NCBI GenBank assembly: GCA_037013685.1
Contig: CM072894.1
Span: 8,186,841 to 8,250,840, forward strand
DNA: 64,000 bases
Reading direction: 5' to 3'
From: Acridotheres tristis
Lineage: Eukaryota; Chordata; Aves; Passeriformes; Sturnidae
Shown here: positions 10,049 through 24,515 of the stretch, one piece after another
Layout of the letters: every line of letters starts with the position of its first letter
Position numbering within the stretch: the stretch's first letter is position 1
Program-made: the position numbers and the translations under genes
The notes under the pieces: generated by a model
Told to the model about the DNA's origin: nothing
The model's database searches: none
The model's input: the letters and a program-made list of their open reading frames with translations, nothing else

Positions 10049-13000
10049 TTCTCAGTTTTGGCAGTGATTTGTATCCCAAGTCTAAATTTTGTGAATTGAG
10101 TAAATATAGAGGCAACAAAAGCAACCAAATTCTTATAGCTATTTAGTCACTCTTAAAACAAGGAAGACAGTTTGTACACCACAACTTTATTCAGGGAAGT
10201 AGCCATTTAGTGTATACACTAAAAATTCTGCTGGAAATGTTATTAAATTTTTTTATTAATTTTTGTTTTATTGTTACTTTTAATGCAGTTTTCCACAAAG
10301 CATGTACTGAGACCTTTGCCACTCAACTGTGATATATTTTCCTGGTCAGCAACCCTAGTCTATACATATTATACTCCTTCTGTTTCTTGGTTTCATATCA
10401 GGGACAGCCAGAGTGATAGCTGACTAAATAATTAGTGAAGGAAACACCATCCCTGTATGCTTCTGTAGTCATTAAGTTAGCAAGAAAATAAAACTAACTT
10501 TCATAATCTCTTTCTCTATAGGTACCTGGCACTTTCCAGGAGCAAAGTAGGGAGAAAATGTAATTGCTAAACTCTCACACACTCATTATTAGACTAATGA
10601 TACCTTTTTCTCTCAATCTTGCCCCATAAAGGCATCTATAAAAGTGAAGGTGTAGAGCTGCTGCATTCCCATTATAATAGGTAGGAGAAATGCAGGCTTG
10701 TAGTATATTTCAACCCCATCAAGCACTAGTGTGAGTATGTAGAATATTAGAGTATTATGTAGCAAGGTAGAATAAGATAATAACATAATACAGCATTGTT
10801 AGACACAGTGTGCCCAAACAATTTCCAGCCACAAGAAAAATAAGGGTGAGGGGCAGGGGGCTTGGACTGGCACCAGCAAAGGTGGGGAGTCCTGAGTGAG
10901 CTGCCTTCCTTCTGTGCCCTCCAGAGGAACGACACTTCCTAATCTCCAGCTCTGCTCCCAAGTCTGTGTGTGTTCATGTCTTTCCTCTTGCTTCTTCCTA
11001 CTCCAACCACAGGCTACAGAGGGAATTTAAGGAAGGTAGCTGGGTAAGTTTTGCCAGCTAAGTTAGGTTTGCCACCTGTTTTGCATTTAGAGTATCTAGT
11101 ATTTCAGACTATTAAAAAAAAAAAAAAAAGATGAACTTTCACTGAGAAGCTGGGCTAGGAACAAACTGCTTAACTCTGGTTTTCTGAACCCAAACTTTTT
11201 ACAGAAGATGAGTGTCACTCAATCCGTGATAACTCTCCAAAGCCTTGCATGGAACCCTGCTCTCAGGTTTGAGAAGGAACTGTTGAACTCAAACTATGTT
11301 AATGTAAATTACATCACTGAACTGTAGCCTTTCTGGTATTAATAGGGGTACCAGAAGCTGTGTGAGTCATGTAAGAAAAGCTTCCATTCTTATACAAGGT
11401 CATAATTTCTCTTTTTCCCCCCCTAGATTTCTCCCATATGAGGAAGTAGAGGATGGTATTAGTATTGGAAGGAAGTTGGCTGACATTCTGATCCCACGGA
11501 AATAAATGTGAGTTAGTTATTTTAGTTAGCCGGGATTTTTTCCCATCAGCTTTCATGACTAATATAGTTAGTCCTTGATTTACATGCTATTATCTCCCTA
11601 TGAACTTTAGAGAATCTTGTGCTCATTTCTTTTTATTACAGCACTAGAAACTATTAAAGAAAAGCTCACCTTGAAGTGTAGAAGACAAGGTGGTGGTTCT
11701 GCAAATGCAGGCTATCTAATGAATTCATGGCTTCCCCTACAGAACTATTCTGGTAGTGGTGATGGGAATTTTTCAAGATAAATTTGATAGAATGAATTCA
11801 CTTATTATGCTTCTCCTTTTATGGACCTGTGCCCTGATTCAATCTCCCAGTCTGAACATCTGGTGTGCCTTAAAAAGATTCTTCCACGTGGAGCCTGGTT
11901 CCCAATTTCCTCAGCTATTATTTATTACATCGTTTGGGCTTTAGAAGGGATTGCTGAACCAGTGTGGATAATCTAAAAAATAAACTTAATCTAAAACTAA
12001 TGCAAACTGTACAGCATAGGAGATTTAGAAAAGCTTACTTAGCAGTCAAGTAAAACCCTTTTATTTATCTTGGTACTTCCTGAATCCACCTCTGAACAGA
12101 TATGGGATCATAAGGGAAAAAAACCCGAAGTACTTTCTGAGTGACCAGGAGGCAGAAATTCCTCACACACTTAAAAACAATTGTCTGAGCAATGTTTAGG
12201 GATGAGAGAGGTTTGAGCTCCCTCACATTGCCCCCATCTCAGTTGCCAGGTGGCATCAGGAAGTTTCAGCTCTTGTTTTGGGAACAGTGTCTATTACCCA
12301 TGCTTAAACCAAAGCATCTTTTTCAATTTAAATTATGGCTGCCTTAATAGCCTGCTGCCTGAAATGTTCTTTGATATTCAGGCAGAACGCTTTCCAACAG
12401 TGCACAATCAAATCTGTGGGGCCTGTTAATGCTGCGTGCTGACAAAACCCCTTTTTGGGACATGAAAAGGTGATTATCACCTTCTAAGCTTTGTCTAAAT
12501 AGAAACCTAAAACAATCTGGATTGGATGTGAGCACTGTGTACAGAATTCTTTAACATCACATGTCTCCAGAGTCGAGGTTAGTGCCAATGGCTTCAGCAA
12601 ATGAAGCAAAATAATCCCAGATCCAAGGCTTTCAGGAGTGAGGAAGGCAGAGCTGTTGGTAGCAGCAGTGCTGCTCTCACACTGTTTATTAAATATGGTG
12701 TGGAAACGTGAATGCTCAGGAGCTCATGAACCCAGCTGGAGGATTTTTAACGTGTTCTTGCAGTAACAGAGACTAACTCTGCTCAGGGCCAGGTGACATA
12801 CTAGGTGTCCTACAAGAGACCTTCTGGCACTCTTGGGGATTTTCCTCACCTCAAGCAGCAAGTTTTAGTTAGAACTTTTAACTTTTTTTCCAGAGAAGAA
12901 GGCTTCTCTTTTCTTGTGTCAATAATACTTATTTCAAGCACAGATTATTTGTATATAATTCTTGTTTCCTTTCTCTCAGGCTTAACCATTGTTAAGGGTT

Positions 13001-16000
13001 TGTGTTGTCATAACAGCACATTTTTCTGCAATACTGATGGGGCAGATCCAGTCCAAACCCTCCCCCCAGTCATATTCATCTGTTCTAATACACATAGGAC
13101 ATACCAATCATTCAGAGAATGTCAAATGGCCCAGAAGATGTGAGCAGTGAGCTCTGGATTGCCTGCTCAGATCCTCTTTACTATTGTTATAAACACATCT
13201 GCGTCATTTTGCTGAATCCAAATTAACTGTTTCCTTGTTTGACTTCAAGAGCACTTCTAACCAACTTGGCACCTTGAAAAACAGTTTCTTAGAAGCACCA
13301 GTATGTCTGCACTACTACCTTTCTCTACAGCACCTAAAAACAGCATGCCATCACTCCATTGCAGAATTTTGTTCCGTGCTGGAGAGCAGCCCCGGCACAG
13401 ACTTAAAGACAATGTCTCCCTGCCTCATTAGCAAATCTGCCCAGGGCAGACCCAAATAATAGTCTGACAGAACCAGGGCTGCCCACCATGGCTCCCCCGA
13501 GGCACGTTTGCTGCTTACAGCTGACCCAAAGAGGTGGGGAGGCCGTGGCTGGATCTCAGCTCGGGAGCGCTGCCCAAATCCCAATTCAATTTTTTTGTGA
13601 CTTCCCGCCGGGGCAGGGATTGAGCATGTGGCCTGTCCCTCCCCTGTGCCAGCAGCCAGCACGGCATGAAGGCCACCAGGGCTAGTACTGGGGTCTGGCT
13701 GGGTGCCCAGCCCTGCAGTGACCAAGGGAACGTGTGAGCCTGAGGAGGAGCGACAGAGCCAAGACTGCTCATCCAGAGAACCCCTACCCGCGAGAGATGG
13801 TGCTCCAGAGGCAAATGCTCAACTGCACTCTGCAAGTGACACGTTTGTTAAAGACTGTCAAATGGCTCAGAAGTAAGATTTCTGGAAAATGTACAAATGT
13901 AGATAGTGACGAAGCATGAAGATACATCAGCATTAAATAAATAGCCAGCTTGGGGTTCTCAACTGCAATTACCACATACTCTCTGTGTTTGTAATACCTA
14001 GGAGACCCATAGCACATTACAGAATTTTGTTAATTACTAAGTGAAGAAGGAGAGGAAAAAACACTGTGACCAAAGTGTATATCGTGTATTGATTTAGAGA
14101 ACTGTAATTTAAAATTAATAATTTATCATTCCTCTTAACGGGCTACACTGTATTTTATAAAAAGTAATGAAACCTTTGGAATACAGAGGAAATCGCTTCC
14201 CACCCTGTCATTTGATCTATGCTGAAAAACGGGAAGGAGTGGTTTGTCTTCCTCTTGCCACATTTATAAAATGTGCAGTTTGGCAAAAAGTAGATTAGCA
14301 AGATTACAGCAAGATTATCTTTGCTGTTACTTATCATGCAACAGGGGACAAAATAGGAACTGGTGTTTGATGTTAAGAGAGTCTTCCCAGGTAATACCCT
14401 CAGGAGCACTCAAAACAGTGACAGTCATTGTCCCACCGGTTTCAGCAGTTCTAACCAGCCAAAGTTGCTTGGCTTATTGAATGATAATGAGATTGGCTCT
14501 CTATTGTTCAAAAAGCTAAGTCACTCAGATCAGAACTTCTACAGGAAATAGAGCACTGCAAGCTATTAGTGAAATCACAGTTGGTTCACATCTAACTAGA
14601 GGAACAACCACAACCAAACTAACTTGTCTTGAGAAATTCTTTAATCTTGCTGCAGCTGCAACCTTTGTTTTGAGTGCATGTGTCCATTTGGGCTAAATAA
14701 TTTCCTACAACCGCACTGTGAAAATTTCAGGGGGAAAAAAGCTTCATAGAGAGCATCAAACAAACCCAAGTATTAAGTTCTTATGTATGCTTTCATTACA
14801 GAGGCATTAATCATTTTCAGTTATTGCTCATTTTTAGTGCAGACAGCTCCTGCTACATCCTAGCTGTTAGAGACTGAAAAGCTTCACAGCACGGTGAGGA
14901 GGTCAGGTGCCAGCCTCCTTTCCAGTGGAAACAGGGCTTATGGGATTACACTGATTATGAGCATGCAACTCTTTTCTCCCTCATACATTATTTATTTAAT
15001 TGGCTGCTTTCAACCAAACTAGAGAATCACAGATTTCTCCAAAGTAATTAAATTCCTACAAGTTTCATTGAAGCAGACAAATAGGAAAAGGACAGAGACC
15101 CTAGACATGCTCTGAACTGAGCTCCTTTTTAACAGACACCAAAGGACTTCAAGAGGAGATTCAACTAATGATACCAACTACAAGTAAAATCCACGTGAAA
15201 CTTTGACCCTTGTCAAGGGTCTTTAGAGACAAATTAGACACTATTAGACAGAAATTTGGTGCTGATGAATCTGTGCCAGCTGCCATCAGCTGCTGCATGC
15301 ACCTTGCATTTGGTCTGGATGTTTGATGTGTTGAAGGTGTAGTCCAAAGTTAGGACACTGTCCTAAAATCTGGACAGACATTGCTGTTCTACCACACACT
15401 TCTGTATGATTATGGATTAGGATTTGTATGATGGTGCTAAAATGAGGATTATGCATTTGGTGTCTGTAAAGAAAGATGCAACAGATAGTAAGGCACTCAC
15501 GCAATGTGGAATACAAAGAAAGAACCTCAAAGACAAAACCAAGATGCCCAACTCTGAATAAAATTAGGAAATTACCATACAGGCCTTGCTTTCTCCCACT
15601 TAATTCATAACTTGTCCTCTAGAATTTATTTTTATATATCTTGTTTCTTGTATCTTTTTTTTTTTCCCTGACCACTACCCTCAGACACTCGGTTCCTTCC
15701 AGGTGATTCAAGATAAGCAATCAGCCTGGGAAGCACTAGAGGAACAGCTCACAGCTTCAGAATGAGACTTCAGGAACAGAGTCCAAAGCAGCTGAAGAGG
15801 CAGCATCCCAGGGTAGCTGGGATTTTCAGAGGATTGCTACTCTGCCTGCAGTTTGATTTACAGACCCTGTTGATTGCGATGATATACCCTCAGTAACTTT
15901 TCTCTTGAGGCTTGATTATAAAATTAGCATCACAAATTTTAAAAATTTGATCACATCTCCAAACAAAACCATTGGAAGTAGGAAAAATGTATATATGTGG

Positions 16001-16230
16001 CAATCAGCTATTAAGAGCCACAGACATAGGAAATGGCATCTAATCCACTAATACTCAGCAGCTGGAGAAAAGTCATTACTTGTAGGCAAGCTAAGCCCCT
16101 GTCCTTTCAGAGCCACACTCACTTTTCATACACTCTTTTTGCAGGGATGGGATACAGTAGCAGAACAGAGGTAGCTGTTCTGATGGGGCACATGCATTAC
16201 AAACTTATGTCTTCATAAGTATAGTGTACA
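10049..16230. other. No gene seen; AT-leaning sequence with minor low-complexity tracts
   Basis: There is an A-run at about 11113-11129, AT-rich sequence at 10240-10290 and a T-run at about 15653-15665. A near-palindrome GACCCTTGTCAAGGGTC lies at 15205-15221. GC is slightly higher at 13480-13730, where both strands are open without recognisable products. Confidence 0.45.
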
Positions 16231-16280
16231 GAGGTTTTTTTTTTTAATTTTCCCTCCCAATTAATTAATTTTTCTTTAAA
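16231..16280. repeat. T-rich tract with AATT repeats
   Basis: A T-run is followed by AATTAATTAATT-type sequence. This is simple low-complexity DNA. Confidence 0.6.
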
Positions 16281-17081
16281 GCTCAAATTTCTTTAATTGG
16301 TGTAAATTCTGTTCTACTTAGGATCGTTTCACTTTCTCTTCTTTTTTTTGGGATTCTCAAAGCATCTCCCTTTCTGGGGAAAAAAACCCCACCAAAAGCA
16401 ACAACCATAAAACCAAAACTCCCAAATCTGACCTGTAAATGCTGAAGTAAGATTACTTCTACTTATCTAGATGAAAAGAGAATCACCTAATTCATATACA
16501 GCAGACACTCCAGGACAAAACCAGAAATGAAGTGGCTTATCTTTAAGTCTAGTCATGGATCATCCTACTGTTGTGCAGAGAATAATGAAAGATAAAGGCA
16601 CTCCTGTACTTCCAGATCACTTGTCTTCTGTTTAAATGCATCCTTAATGACATAACTACCCTAAATCTCATCCCTGAGCTGGCCAACAGAATACAGAGAT
16701 GGCAAATATCTAAGTGCCTCTTAGAAGAGCATCCCTGGTGTTCCCTGGGCAACATTGTCCAGTACACTGCCAAATTAATGAAGACCAAACCAACAAAAAA
16801 TTCTGAGTGACAAAATAAAGTGTATCTCCTAGCTCTAGATGGGCCACTGAATGATCATTCCTCTGCTCACAAAGTTTGGTTCCAATTACACCTCTGAATT
16901 GCTCATTCCTTGAAGACATCTGGTGTAAATTGCTTTCTGAAAAGTAGCCACATCTTTCACAAAGTTATACAGATACAACAGCTGTTGTATATATGCTCAC
17001 CCAAAAGCGAGAAGTGGAATTCTGTTTCTTCCCCATCTTGGAACATAAACTCACTTCTTTGCATCTACTGTGCAAGCAGAA

Positions 17082-17165
17082 TTTGATTTTTTTGTCGTTG
17101 TTGGATTTGGGGTTTTTTGCTTTGTTTTGTTCTATTTTGTTGGTTTTGTTATTTTTTTTCCTTTC
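17082..17165. repeat. T/G-rich low-complexity tract
   Basis: Repeated TTTG/TTTTG words cover about 80 bases. On the minus strand this reads as A-rich with C interruptions, as in a decayed poly(A) tail. The 161-codon frame through it is Phe/Leu-rich and composition-driven. Confidence 0.6.
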
Positions 17166-20100
17166 CTACTGGCCCCATTCCTTCCACATAAACCTGTGCC
17201 TGCAAATTACAAACGCTGTGTTGCTAAGTTCTGGCTTTATACCTAGAAAGTGCTTCAGAATGCTGGCTGAGGCTGTGCTGAGTGCTCGATGGCTCTTTTG
17301 GTGGCAGCTGTTTTCTCTGAGTCAGCTGGAAACCAGCTGTTCTTTAGCTACCTTCTCCTTGCTTAAAGGATGCTCACTGGAGGCAATTTCTGGGATTTGT
17401 GATTCTTTTCCAGGAGATTGGTGGACAGATGCTGGAAGGCCACCTCTGCCAACAGCTGTGCCACTTGGAAAGGTGTGACAACGCTCTTGCTTTTGGGAGT
17501 TTGATTAATCAATATAATGTGAATTTTGTTCAAAACTGTATGGGTCTAACCTAAATTTCAGTTATCAACAGGAACATCTCTGCACACTTCACTGAGCTTT
17601 GAGTTAGATTGTGCTAAATACGGCATCTCTATTTTCCCAGCAGATGATGGCTGGAAACAAAATTCATCTGTGTGCAGAGAGATCAGAAAAACAAAATCTA
17701 TACCAAACTTAAGCAATGAATAAACTATGTCTGAGTTAGGTATGTGGCTTGATTCATCTGTCATTTAGGCTGGCTTGGTGTCAGTATCTCCTGACCTCAG
17801 CCAAATGATTCTGGCAGTCCCCTGAAGAACAGGGACAAAACAAAGCTCCTATGTCTTGAAATATCATAACATGAGTTATTGTGATGGAGCTTTTAATAAT
17901 ATACAAGACACATACAGTATCCATGTTTGGAGTAAAATAAGGATGACATTTACTCTGAAATGAAGGGCTGACTTGGATCTTGGCCCTAGTGAATAGTGAA
18001 TGCAAAAAAATTCCCAACAAAACAGCTCCACTCATATTTTTTAAACTAGAATTTTAACAAGGTTCTTTTTCCTATGAGAGATATGAAGAGGTGTCTTTGC
18101 TCACATTATTTTAAGGCCTGTTTAATAAATCTACCTGAATTGTCAGTATACTTATCTGATTTGATTTTGTATGGTGGGAAAAGGGGAAATAAATGTGTTT
18201 AACAGAGAAAACCAAGCATACATCTAAAATGATGAGATTTGTCCCAGCATTTGCTGTGATCATTTGATTCTGCATCCCCCCTGCCTCCACTCTTGTGTTT
18301 CTATGTCTCTGCTCTTTCTAGATTTTATCTGACTCTGAGACTCAGCTGCTGTCTCTGGAACAGAGATAGCACACCTTGGCTACTGCAGTCTAAGTAATGA
18401 AAAATGGCTATTAGTAGGATATTTGTTGCAGAAAGAGAAAATTTTGAAATGTTCTAGCTGTATAGTAACTGCCACAGAGTGCTACACACAACAAAAATGT
18501 GTGCCTAGAAATGGACAAACCCCCATGGATCTTTTCAGTTTTCCCCATTTTCTTGGGGTTTTTTCTCCTGTTTTTCTTTAAAACTTCATCAGGAGGCATG
18601 AACAAATACAATCATAAAATAAGCTATCTAGATGTTTATAGTACAGGAGATAAGGAGACATTTTAAACACTTAATTGCAGTAAGAAGCTGAATACAGGAG
18701 CCAACACAGGTACCATTCCTCAATCCCCCCTGGTTAAGGAAAGGGACAAATATTAATATAACATAAGCACAACACATGCAAAACCTGGATCAATCCTTCT
18801 CCCAGGGCGCTGCCAATCAGCAATTCCTGATAAAAGATGCTAAACAGGAAAATATTTTGAAGAAGTTTTGCATGGCCTTGTGGAGAGGTCTGCCCCTTCC
18901 CTGGGCTCAGCCTTTGCAGCTGAGAAATGGACTGGTGACCTGCCCATCTGCCCTCCCTGGAGTGGCACTTCAAAGCACTGCTCCTGCTAAGGAGATGAGG
19001 CAGAGGAGGTGGGATTGGAAGGGAGACTTTGTTCTTAAGGGAGAAAGATGCTTGCAGTGATAAAACCCCAGATGTTAGAGATGGGTACATGCTCAGCTCC
19101 TGCCTGCTTCCAGAATGGTTTCTGCTCTCTGACACCTACTGTTGCTTTTTTTCTCTACATCATCAGCAAGGATTGACTCTCTGTAACAGGGGTTTATTTT
19201 GGAGAAAAAGCAGAAGTTGCAAAGAGCTCCAAAACTACTTCTGAATAAATTGCCACTGTGACCACAGCCTGGTACCACACAAACACAGAACTAACGCTGC
19301 TCCTGTAAAGGTTACAGGATTTGTGTTTGTTGAACCTTAGGCTGCTGTTTCATATTCTAATAGAAATTAAAGAGCTAATTACATACAATTTAGACTACAC
19401 ATGAGGGACACAGACTCAGCTTCTAGCTGAGCTGGGAAAATTTTAATTGTTTTGTTAGAAAAGCAATCTATTTGGAGATGTGCAAAAGCAACTTCTGATT
19501 CTAGGTTAAAAGTCATCAGAGCAATTTATGATCTTACAACTATTAATTTCCTAATTTAGATCAAGGAATAGCAACTGTAAGGAAAAGGCAGTGACTGTAC
19601 AGATTAGATCATTAGACCCACAGTCAGCAGAACTAATGTCCATTAACCTAAGTGCCAGCATTAACACCCTTCTTCCTGGCACGGACCCACTGCCTCCCCC
19701 TAATCTGCTTTTCTGGAACAACACCTGGCTACAACAGAGTAAGGCAATTCCAGGAAAAAAGCCCAAACAGACTAAGGAGAAAGGCAGCATCCATGCTTAT
19801 TTGGCTATAGTATTTTCCACTGTGATATGGAGTCCACCAGTGATTGGTGCAAGGAGACTGCTCAGGACACTAAGGGTCCCAAAACTAATTTATTGGGAAA
19901 TGACTGTGGGAAACTGCAGGGCAGAAGGAAGGAAAAGCACTAGTTTTCTGGCCAGCATCAATGTCACCTGCCTCTTCTCTCTTGTCTGGTCAAGTCACCC
20001 AAAAACCTGACAGACAGCTTCCAGCAGAGACTGGCTGTGGTGCCACTGGCAACCACAGGACATCAATACACTGAAGAAAAAAAAGAAAAAGGAGAGAAAA

Positions 20101-23100
20101 TTCAAAGGCATATTATTTTTATCAAGATGAAAAGCTGTCTTCATGTTCCAGTACTGAATGTGAACACACACATTTTAAGGAACGTTTAATAATATTTGCT
20201 CCTTAGCTATTCTCATTCCCCAAAAGCTCCCCTCTCTGGGTCTTCCACCATCATTTCTGTACAGTGCACAGTCAGCAAGCAATGTCATTTAAAAACTGCT
20301 AATGTGTAGGATTTAAACAGCATTTATGTGGCTGACAGATTCTCTCTTACTGTGCAGAAGGGATAAGTAACAAAAACCAACAATAAATTAGAAACTTGCT
20401 ACAACAGTGAGATTTAACGAGAGCGCATTCACAGGGAGCTGCCGAGGGCAAATGAAACAAAGCAGGATGGATTGCCATCTGTTTTGGGCAGTGTCACTTG
20501 GCAAGGGCCTAAGGCCAGAAGGGACTGGTGTTATCTTTGCTGTCTAGGTCACCACACCATGCTGCCTAGGAGAGGCTCAAGCCATGGATTGAAACAAAAT
20601 AGTCTCCTTCAACTTCCCCTCATGCCAAAGCACCACAAAGCAAATACATTTTGCATAACCCTTGACAAGTTATCTGCCATATTAATCTGGTGATTTGCTC
20701 AGTTGAGTCTCCAGATTTATCTCTTCTCTTTTAATTGTGGCCGTGATTCAGTCATCACATCCATTTTTGCTGATATCAGGGAAAGTGTACCTCATTTGTT
20801 CAGTAATATGCTCATTTTATTAAAAAGATAAGGAAGCAAATATAAAATGAAAGATATTAATAAACATTGGACTGACTTAGTACATCAAACCACCACAAGA
20901 GTACTCATAATTTAAAAAAAATAATCATGTCAGTCACTGAATTTATGCAACTAAAGATCTGGGCTCTATTTTCTAGGGTCTACACAAATCTGTAATAAAA
21001 AAGAAATACACAGACTCTGTTCTGAGGCAAAAATATTGGGTGACTGTTTCAACACCAATCACTAAATAGATTGCCTGATATATTGGTGGAAAACTCAAAA
21101 TTTCAGATCCAAGAACATCATCAACCCTCAGTACAGAATAAGACACGCTGCCCCCCTTCAACCCTTCCATAATACTGAACTGCCACAGAGCTTCACTGCT
21201 AGGGTGAAGACCTGGCTGGTGAGGAGGGGCTTGGGCAGGTTTAGAGCAATGTGCTTTTATCATTCTGCAGAAAACTGCTGGAGCACATGAAGGTAAAGCA
21301 CTCTGTGTCCCTTCTCCATGGGATCATGCTGCATTTTAGCTCAACTGGACTGAGTTTATGGATTAGTGGTTCTGCTCAGACAGAGAAGTGGTGACTCTGG
21401 TCCCCCTGTTCTCTGGTGGGATAATAAAGCTAGGTCTTTCTGTATGTTAATTTTCCTGAGTTCAGGTGCACAGAATACACTTTGCCTAGAGATTGCCATT
21501 TCCTACCCATCACAAAGAGGGCAGAGACATGGAAATTTTTAGGGTGATGTTCTGTGACCTCTGAGGCCGTGTGAGAATCTGTCAACAGCACTAGCAGTGA
21601 GCTCTCTTTGGAGAGAAATTGCTGGAGTTCTTGACAACAGTGCTTAATATGTACTCATATAGTCCACTGACGTAGATCTGTCAGGACAATAAAAATAAGA
21701 ACACTGTCTTCAATCTTTTCAGTTTTCCCAGCACCAGTGTCATAACACCATATTCCTCCTTCTCTCTTAAATAGCAGCAAAGCTGTTCTATGTGTCAGAG
21801 CTTTTGTTTCTTACCAGAGAAAGAAAATTATTGTATTGGGGTGGTTCCTTACAGTCCCCGTTACTACAGAGTGAAGGCACTGCCATGGGAAGGGAATATT
21901 GCTACTGGGAATATTATTTTTTTGGCCTCTTCTGGGCTTTGACTGCAAAAGCAAACACAAGGCCTTTACTAGATGCCTGTTTTCAAGGAACACCTATGAG
22001 GTACTTTAGATCACATAGATACTGAGGTGAGAAGTGACTCTGCACAGGAAAGTGAATCCACATCCAACTGCAGCATGTTTGGAAGGGAGATCTTGATTTT
22101 GCTCTTTGTAGATGCAGAAACCAGCCCCTTCACCCAGCTTTACTGACCTCCAGCTCCAAACCAGCACATGTCACATTGCCTAAAACCACAAGGCTGATCA
22201 AACCCCAAGATAGCAATAAGCAGAGAATTGCACCCTTGCTGCTCTTTGAGCCTCTAGAGAACATTAAAGTTATTTGGCAAACTTTTCTTCATATTCAAAC
22301 AAAAGTCCAGAGAAATACTTCCTTTAAACAAAAACAGCTTTTCACATAACCCTTAGATTCTTGAGCTCTGTCTAGAAAAACACATCCAAGTATCACAGGA
22401 GTCTGAAGAAAAGAAAATATGAGAAGTCAGAGCCAGCAACACTAGCATTTTAAATGAGAACATGAATTTTTCCAACATGTGGGGATAGTCAAAGAAAAGA
22501 GAAGGTGAGGACTGTGCTCAGGGCAGACAAGGGCATTGCTGGAAAGGGAGACGGACAAAGAATTAGGCAGAATTCAACTCACAGGCTGCCTCAGCTGAAG
22601 CAGATAAAACTTGCCTTTTTCTTAGAGACCTGTTGTTATGGTTTTAAAACTTTTTTTTTCCCCTCCAGCCTCCTGCCTATCTTTCTTCTGCAGATTTAAA
22701 GAAATAGGAGGCAGGTGCATTGAGAGATGAAGGACTGGAAAAAAAATGAAGAAAGCAGCAGCCCTTATCATTCTCTGCTCCTTTTCCCAAATCTCTGAAG
22801 CAGGCTGTGAAGGAGCTGCTCTTTAGCCATCCGAAAAGAAGGCTCCTGATGCAGCCTGTGCTGAGTCTGGTGCCTCACAGGGAGAAGGGTCCTGCTGTCC
22901 CAGCTCACAGGGTCACCCCTGGCAGGGTGGGATGGGGGGAAGGCTGGCAAGGGAAGCAGGGAACAGAGAGCCAAGAGCAGGGAAAAGGAAGCAGGAAAAC
23001 TACCAAGACAGACAGAGTGGAGGAGGCTGGATGAGAATTCAGTCACAGCCAAGCTGAAGCAGAACACTATATTTAACAGAGATGCTCAGTTGAATGCTGC

Positions 23101-24454
23101 TGGAGGGCTCAAGTTTTGAAGGATCATAGAATTAGGGAGTAACTTTAAGTTTAGTGCTTCTTTCCCCCCTTTGTTGTGACCTTCACTGCTCACATCCCAT
23201 TCAAATGTAGGCAGGAACTTCCCCAGACAGCCTCTTTGCACCTGTCATTCCCTGGAGCAGTTGCACATACCTAATAAACCTTTTCAAATATTATGCCTTG
23301 CTTAATTTAACACCATTGTCCTGATGTAAGTGCACACTATGGAACACATTTTGAAAACTATGTTAAATTTGGCTTCAATAAGCTTGGGGAGCACTGAGGG
23401 CTTAGTAGCAATCTAAGCTCACTTTAAGGCACTGCTTGCAGAACCAAGGAGGATGGAGAAAGGTCTTGAAGAAAAGTTAGGAAAGGGGAGTTATGTGAAA
23501 TTCCACTACTTTTCCTCACAGTTTTCTGAATTATGATCCTTTCCCTCAATTTTAAAATAAATAATTAATATTACAACACGGACTGTTACAACAATGAATA
23601 TATTCTGGTGGAGTTGCATGTTAACTTCAGAAAACTATTCCATGTTACCAGCTTCATCTTTAGATATGATAGCAAAACAATGATCAAACCTTATTTGATG
23701 CCAGTATACTGATTGTCCTGGTGGAATTTATATTGTTGAATATGCATCTGCTTGGTCAAGTTAGATCACAAATCACACAACACTAAAAATTTCTGGCAGA
23801 GTTCAACAAGATTGCAGCAAAAGCCATCAAAATAAAGCAGCATGATAGCAAATACAGCAGTTTAAACAAGGGTTCAATATTTAATATTGTATTCAATTTT
23901 GTATTTTGAGAGGCTGGGAAGGATTAAGCTTGAAGAATTGAAATTATTTTTTTATAGGTCTTTATTCAATAGGCACAGTAAAAAACACTGTCCATCGTGG
24001 CCTCAAAACCATGACACAGATGAATTGCTTCATTCTGTTTCCACACAAGGAATTGGATATTGTTTAATTAGGGAGAGATATTTTAAGATGCCATGAGATT
24101 GAGTGGAATATTTCTGAGACCTTTCTGCTTTGCTGTTAGGACTGAAACACAACTGTGAACGCCATGAAAACAGAACCTGTTTCTTCCCCAGGGACTTACC
24201 ATCATGGAAATCACTCTGTGTTACAGAACAATGTTCTTGTAGGTATCTGGCCTAAGCCAGAGTCCACTGAAGGTGGCATGTGTGGGAGCAGACTGAGCTG
24301 GGTAAACATCAGAACACTGGAGCATGTGCCTCACCTTGTCCTGCTTGCTCTGGTGGAGCTGAGCCAGCCACAGCAGCTGGGAACAGCTTTATCCATCCCA
24401 GGAACAGGGCTGAGTGCTCGGAGCACAGACCAGCTCCGTGTCACCAGCGCTGTC
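17166..24454. other. No gene seen
   Basis: No known family or mobile element is recognisable. A strong-looking acceptor (T-run, CCCCTCCAG) ends at about 22668, but no convincing exon follows it. A 139-codon frame at 19591-20010 lacks an ATG start and is not recognised. Confidence 0.45.
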
Positions 24455-24515
24455 TGAGACATGGTGCAACTGTAATTAATGATTATCTTCAAGACTTAAT
24501 TACCCTTAATGCTCT
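24455..24515. promoter_or_regulatory. Cluster of homeodomain-type TAAT sites (possible conserved element)
   Basis: TAATTAAT (24473-24480), TTAATTA (24496-24502) and a further TAAT at about 24507 lie within 40 bases. They sit at the junction of a GC-richer stretch and an AT-rich one. TAATTA is the core of many homeodomain sites, and such clusters are typical of vertebrate non-coding enhancers. Conservation was not testable here. Confidence 0.15.

Noticed and set aside
9559..10146. Frames of 170-189 codons over the purine satellite
   Set aside because: They encode pure Arg/Glu/Gly or Ser/Leu/Phe repeats from pentanucleotide repetition. They are artefacts of simple sequence.
16993..17478. 161-codon plus-strand frame
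   Set aside because: Much of it is translated from a T/G-rich low-complexity tract (Phe/Leu runs), and no domain is recognised.
23120..23160. ATCATAGAATTAGGG as a second CR1 end
   Set aside because: Only the ATCATAGAAT word matches. The neighbouring sequence does not follow the CR1 3' region.
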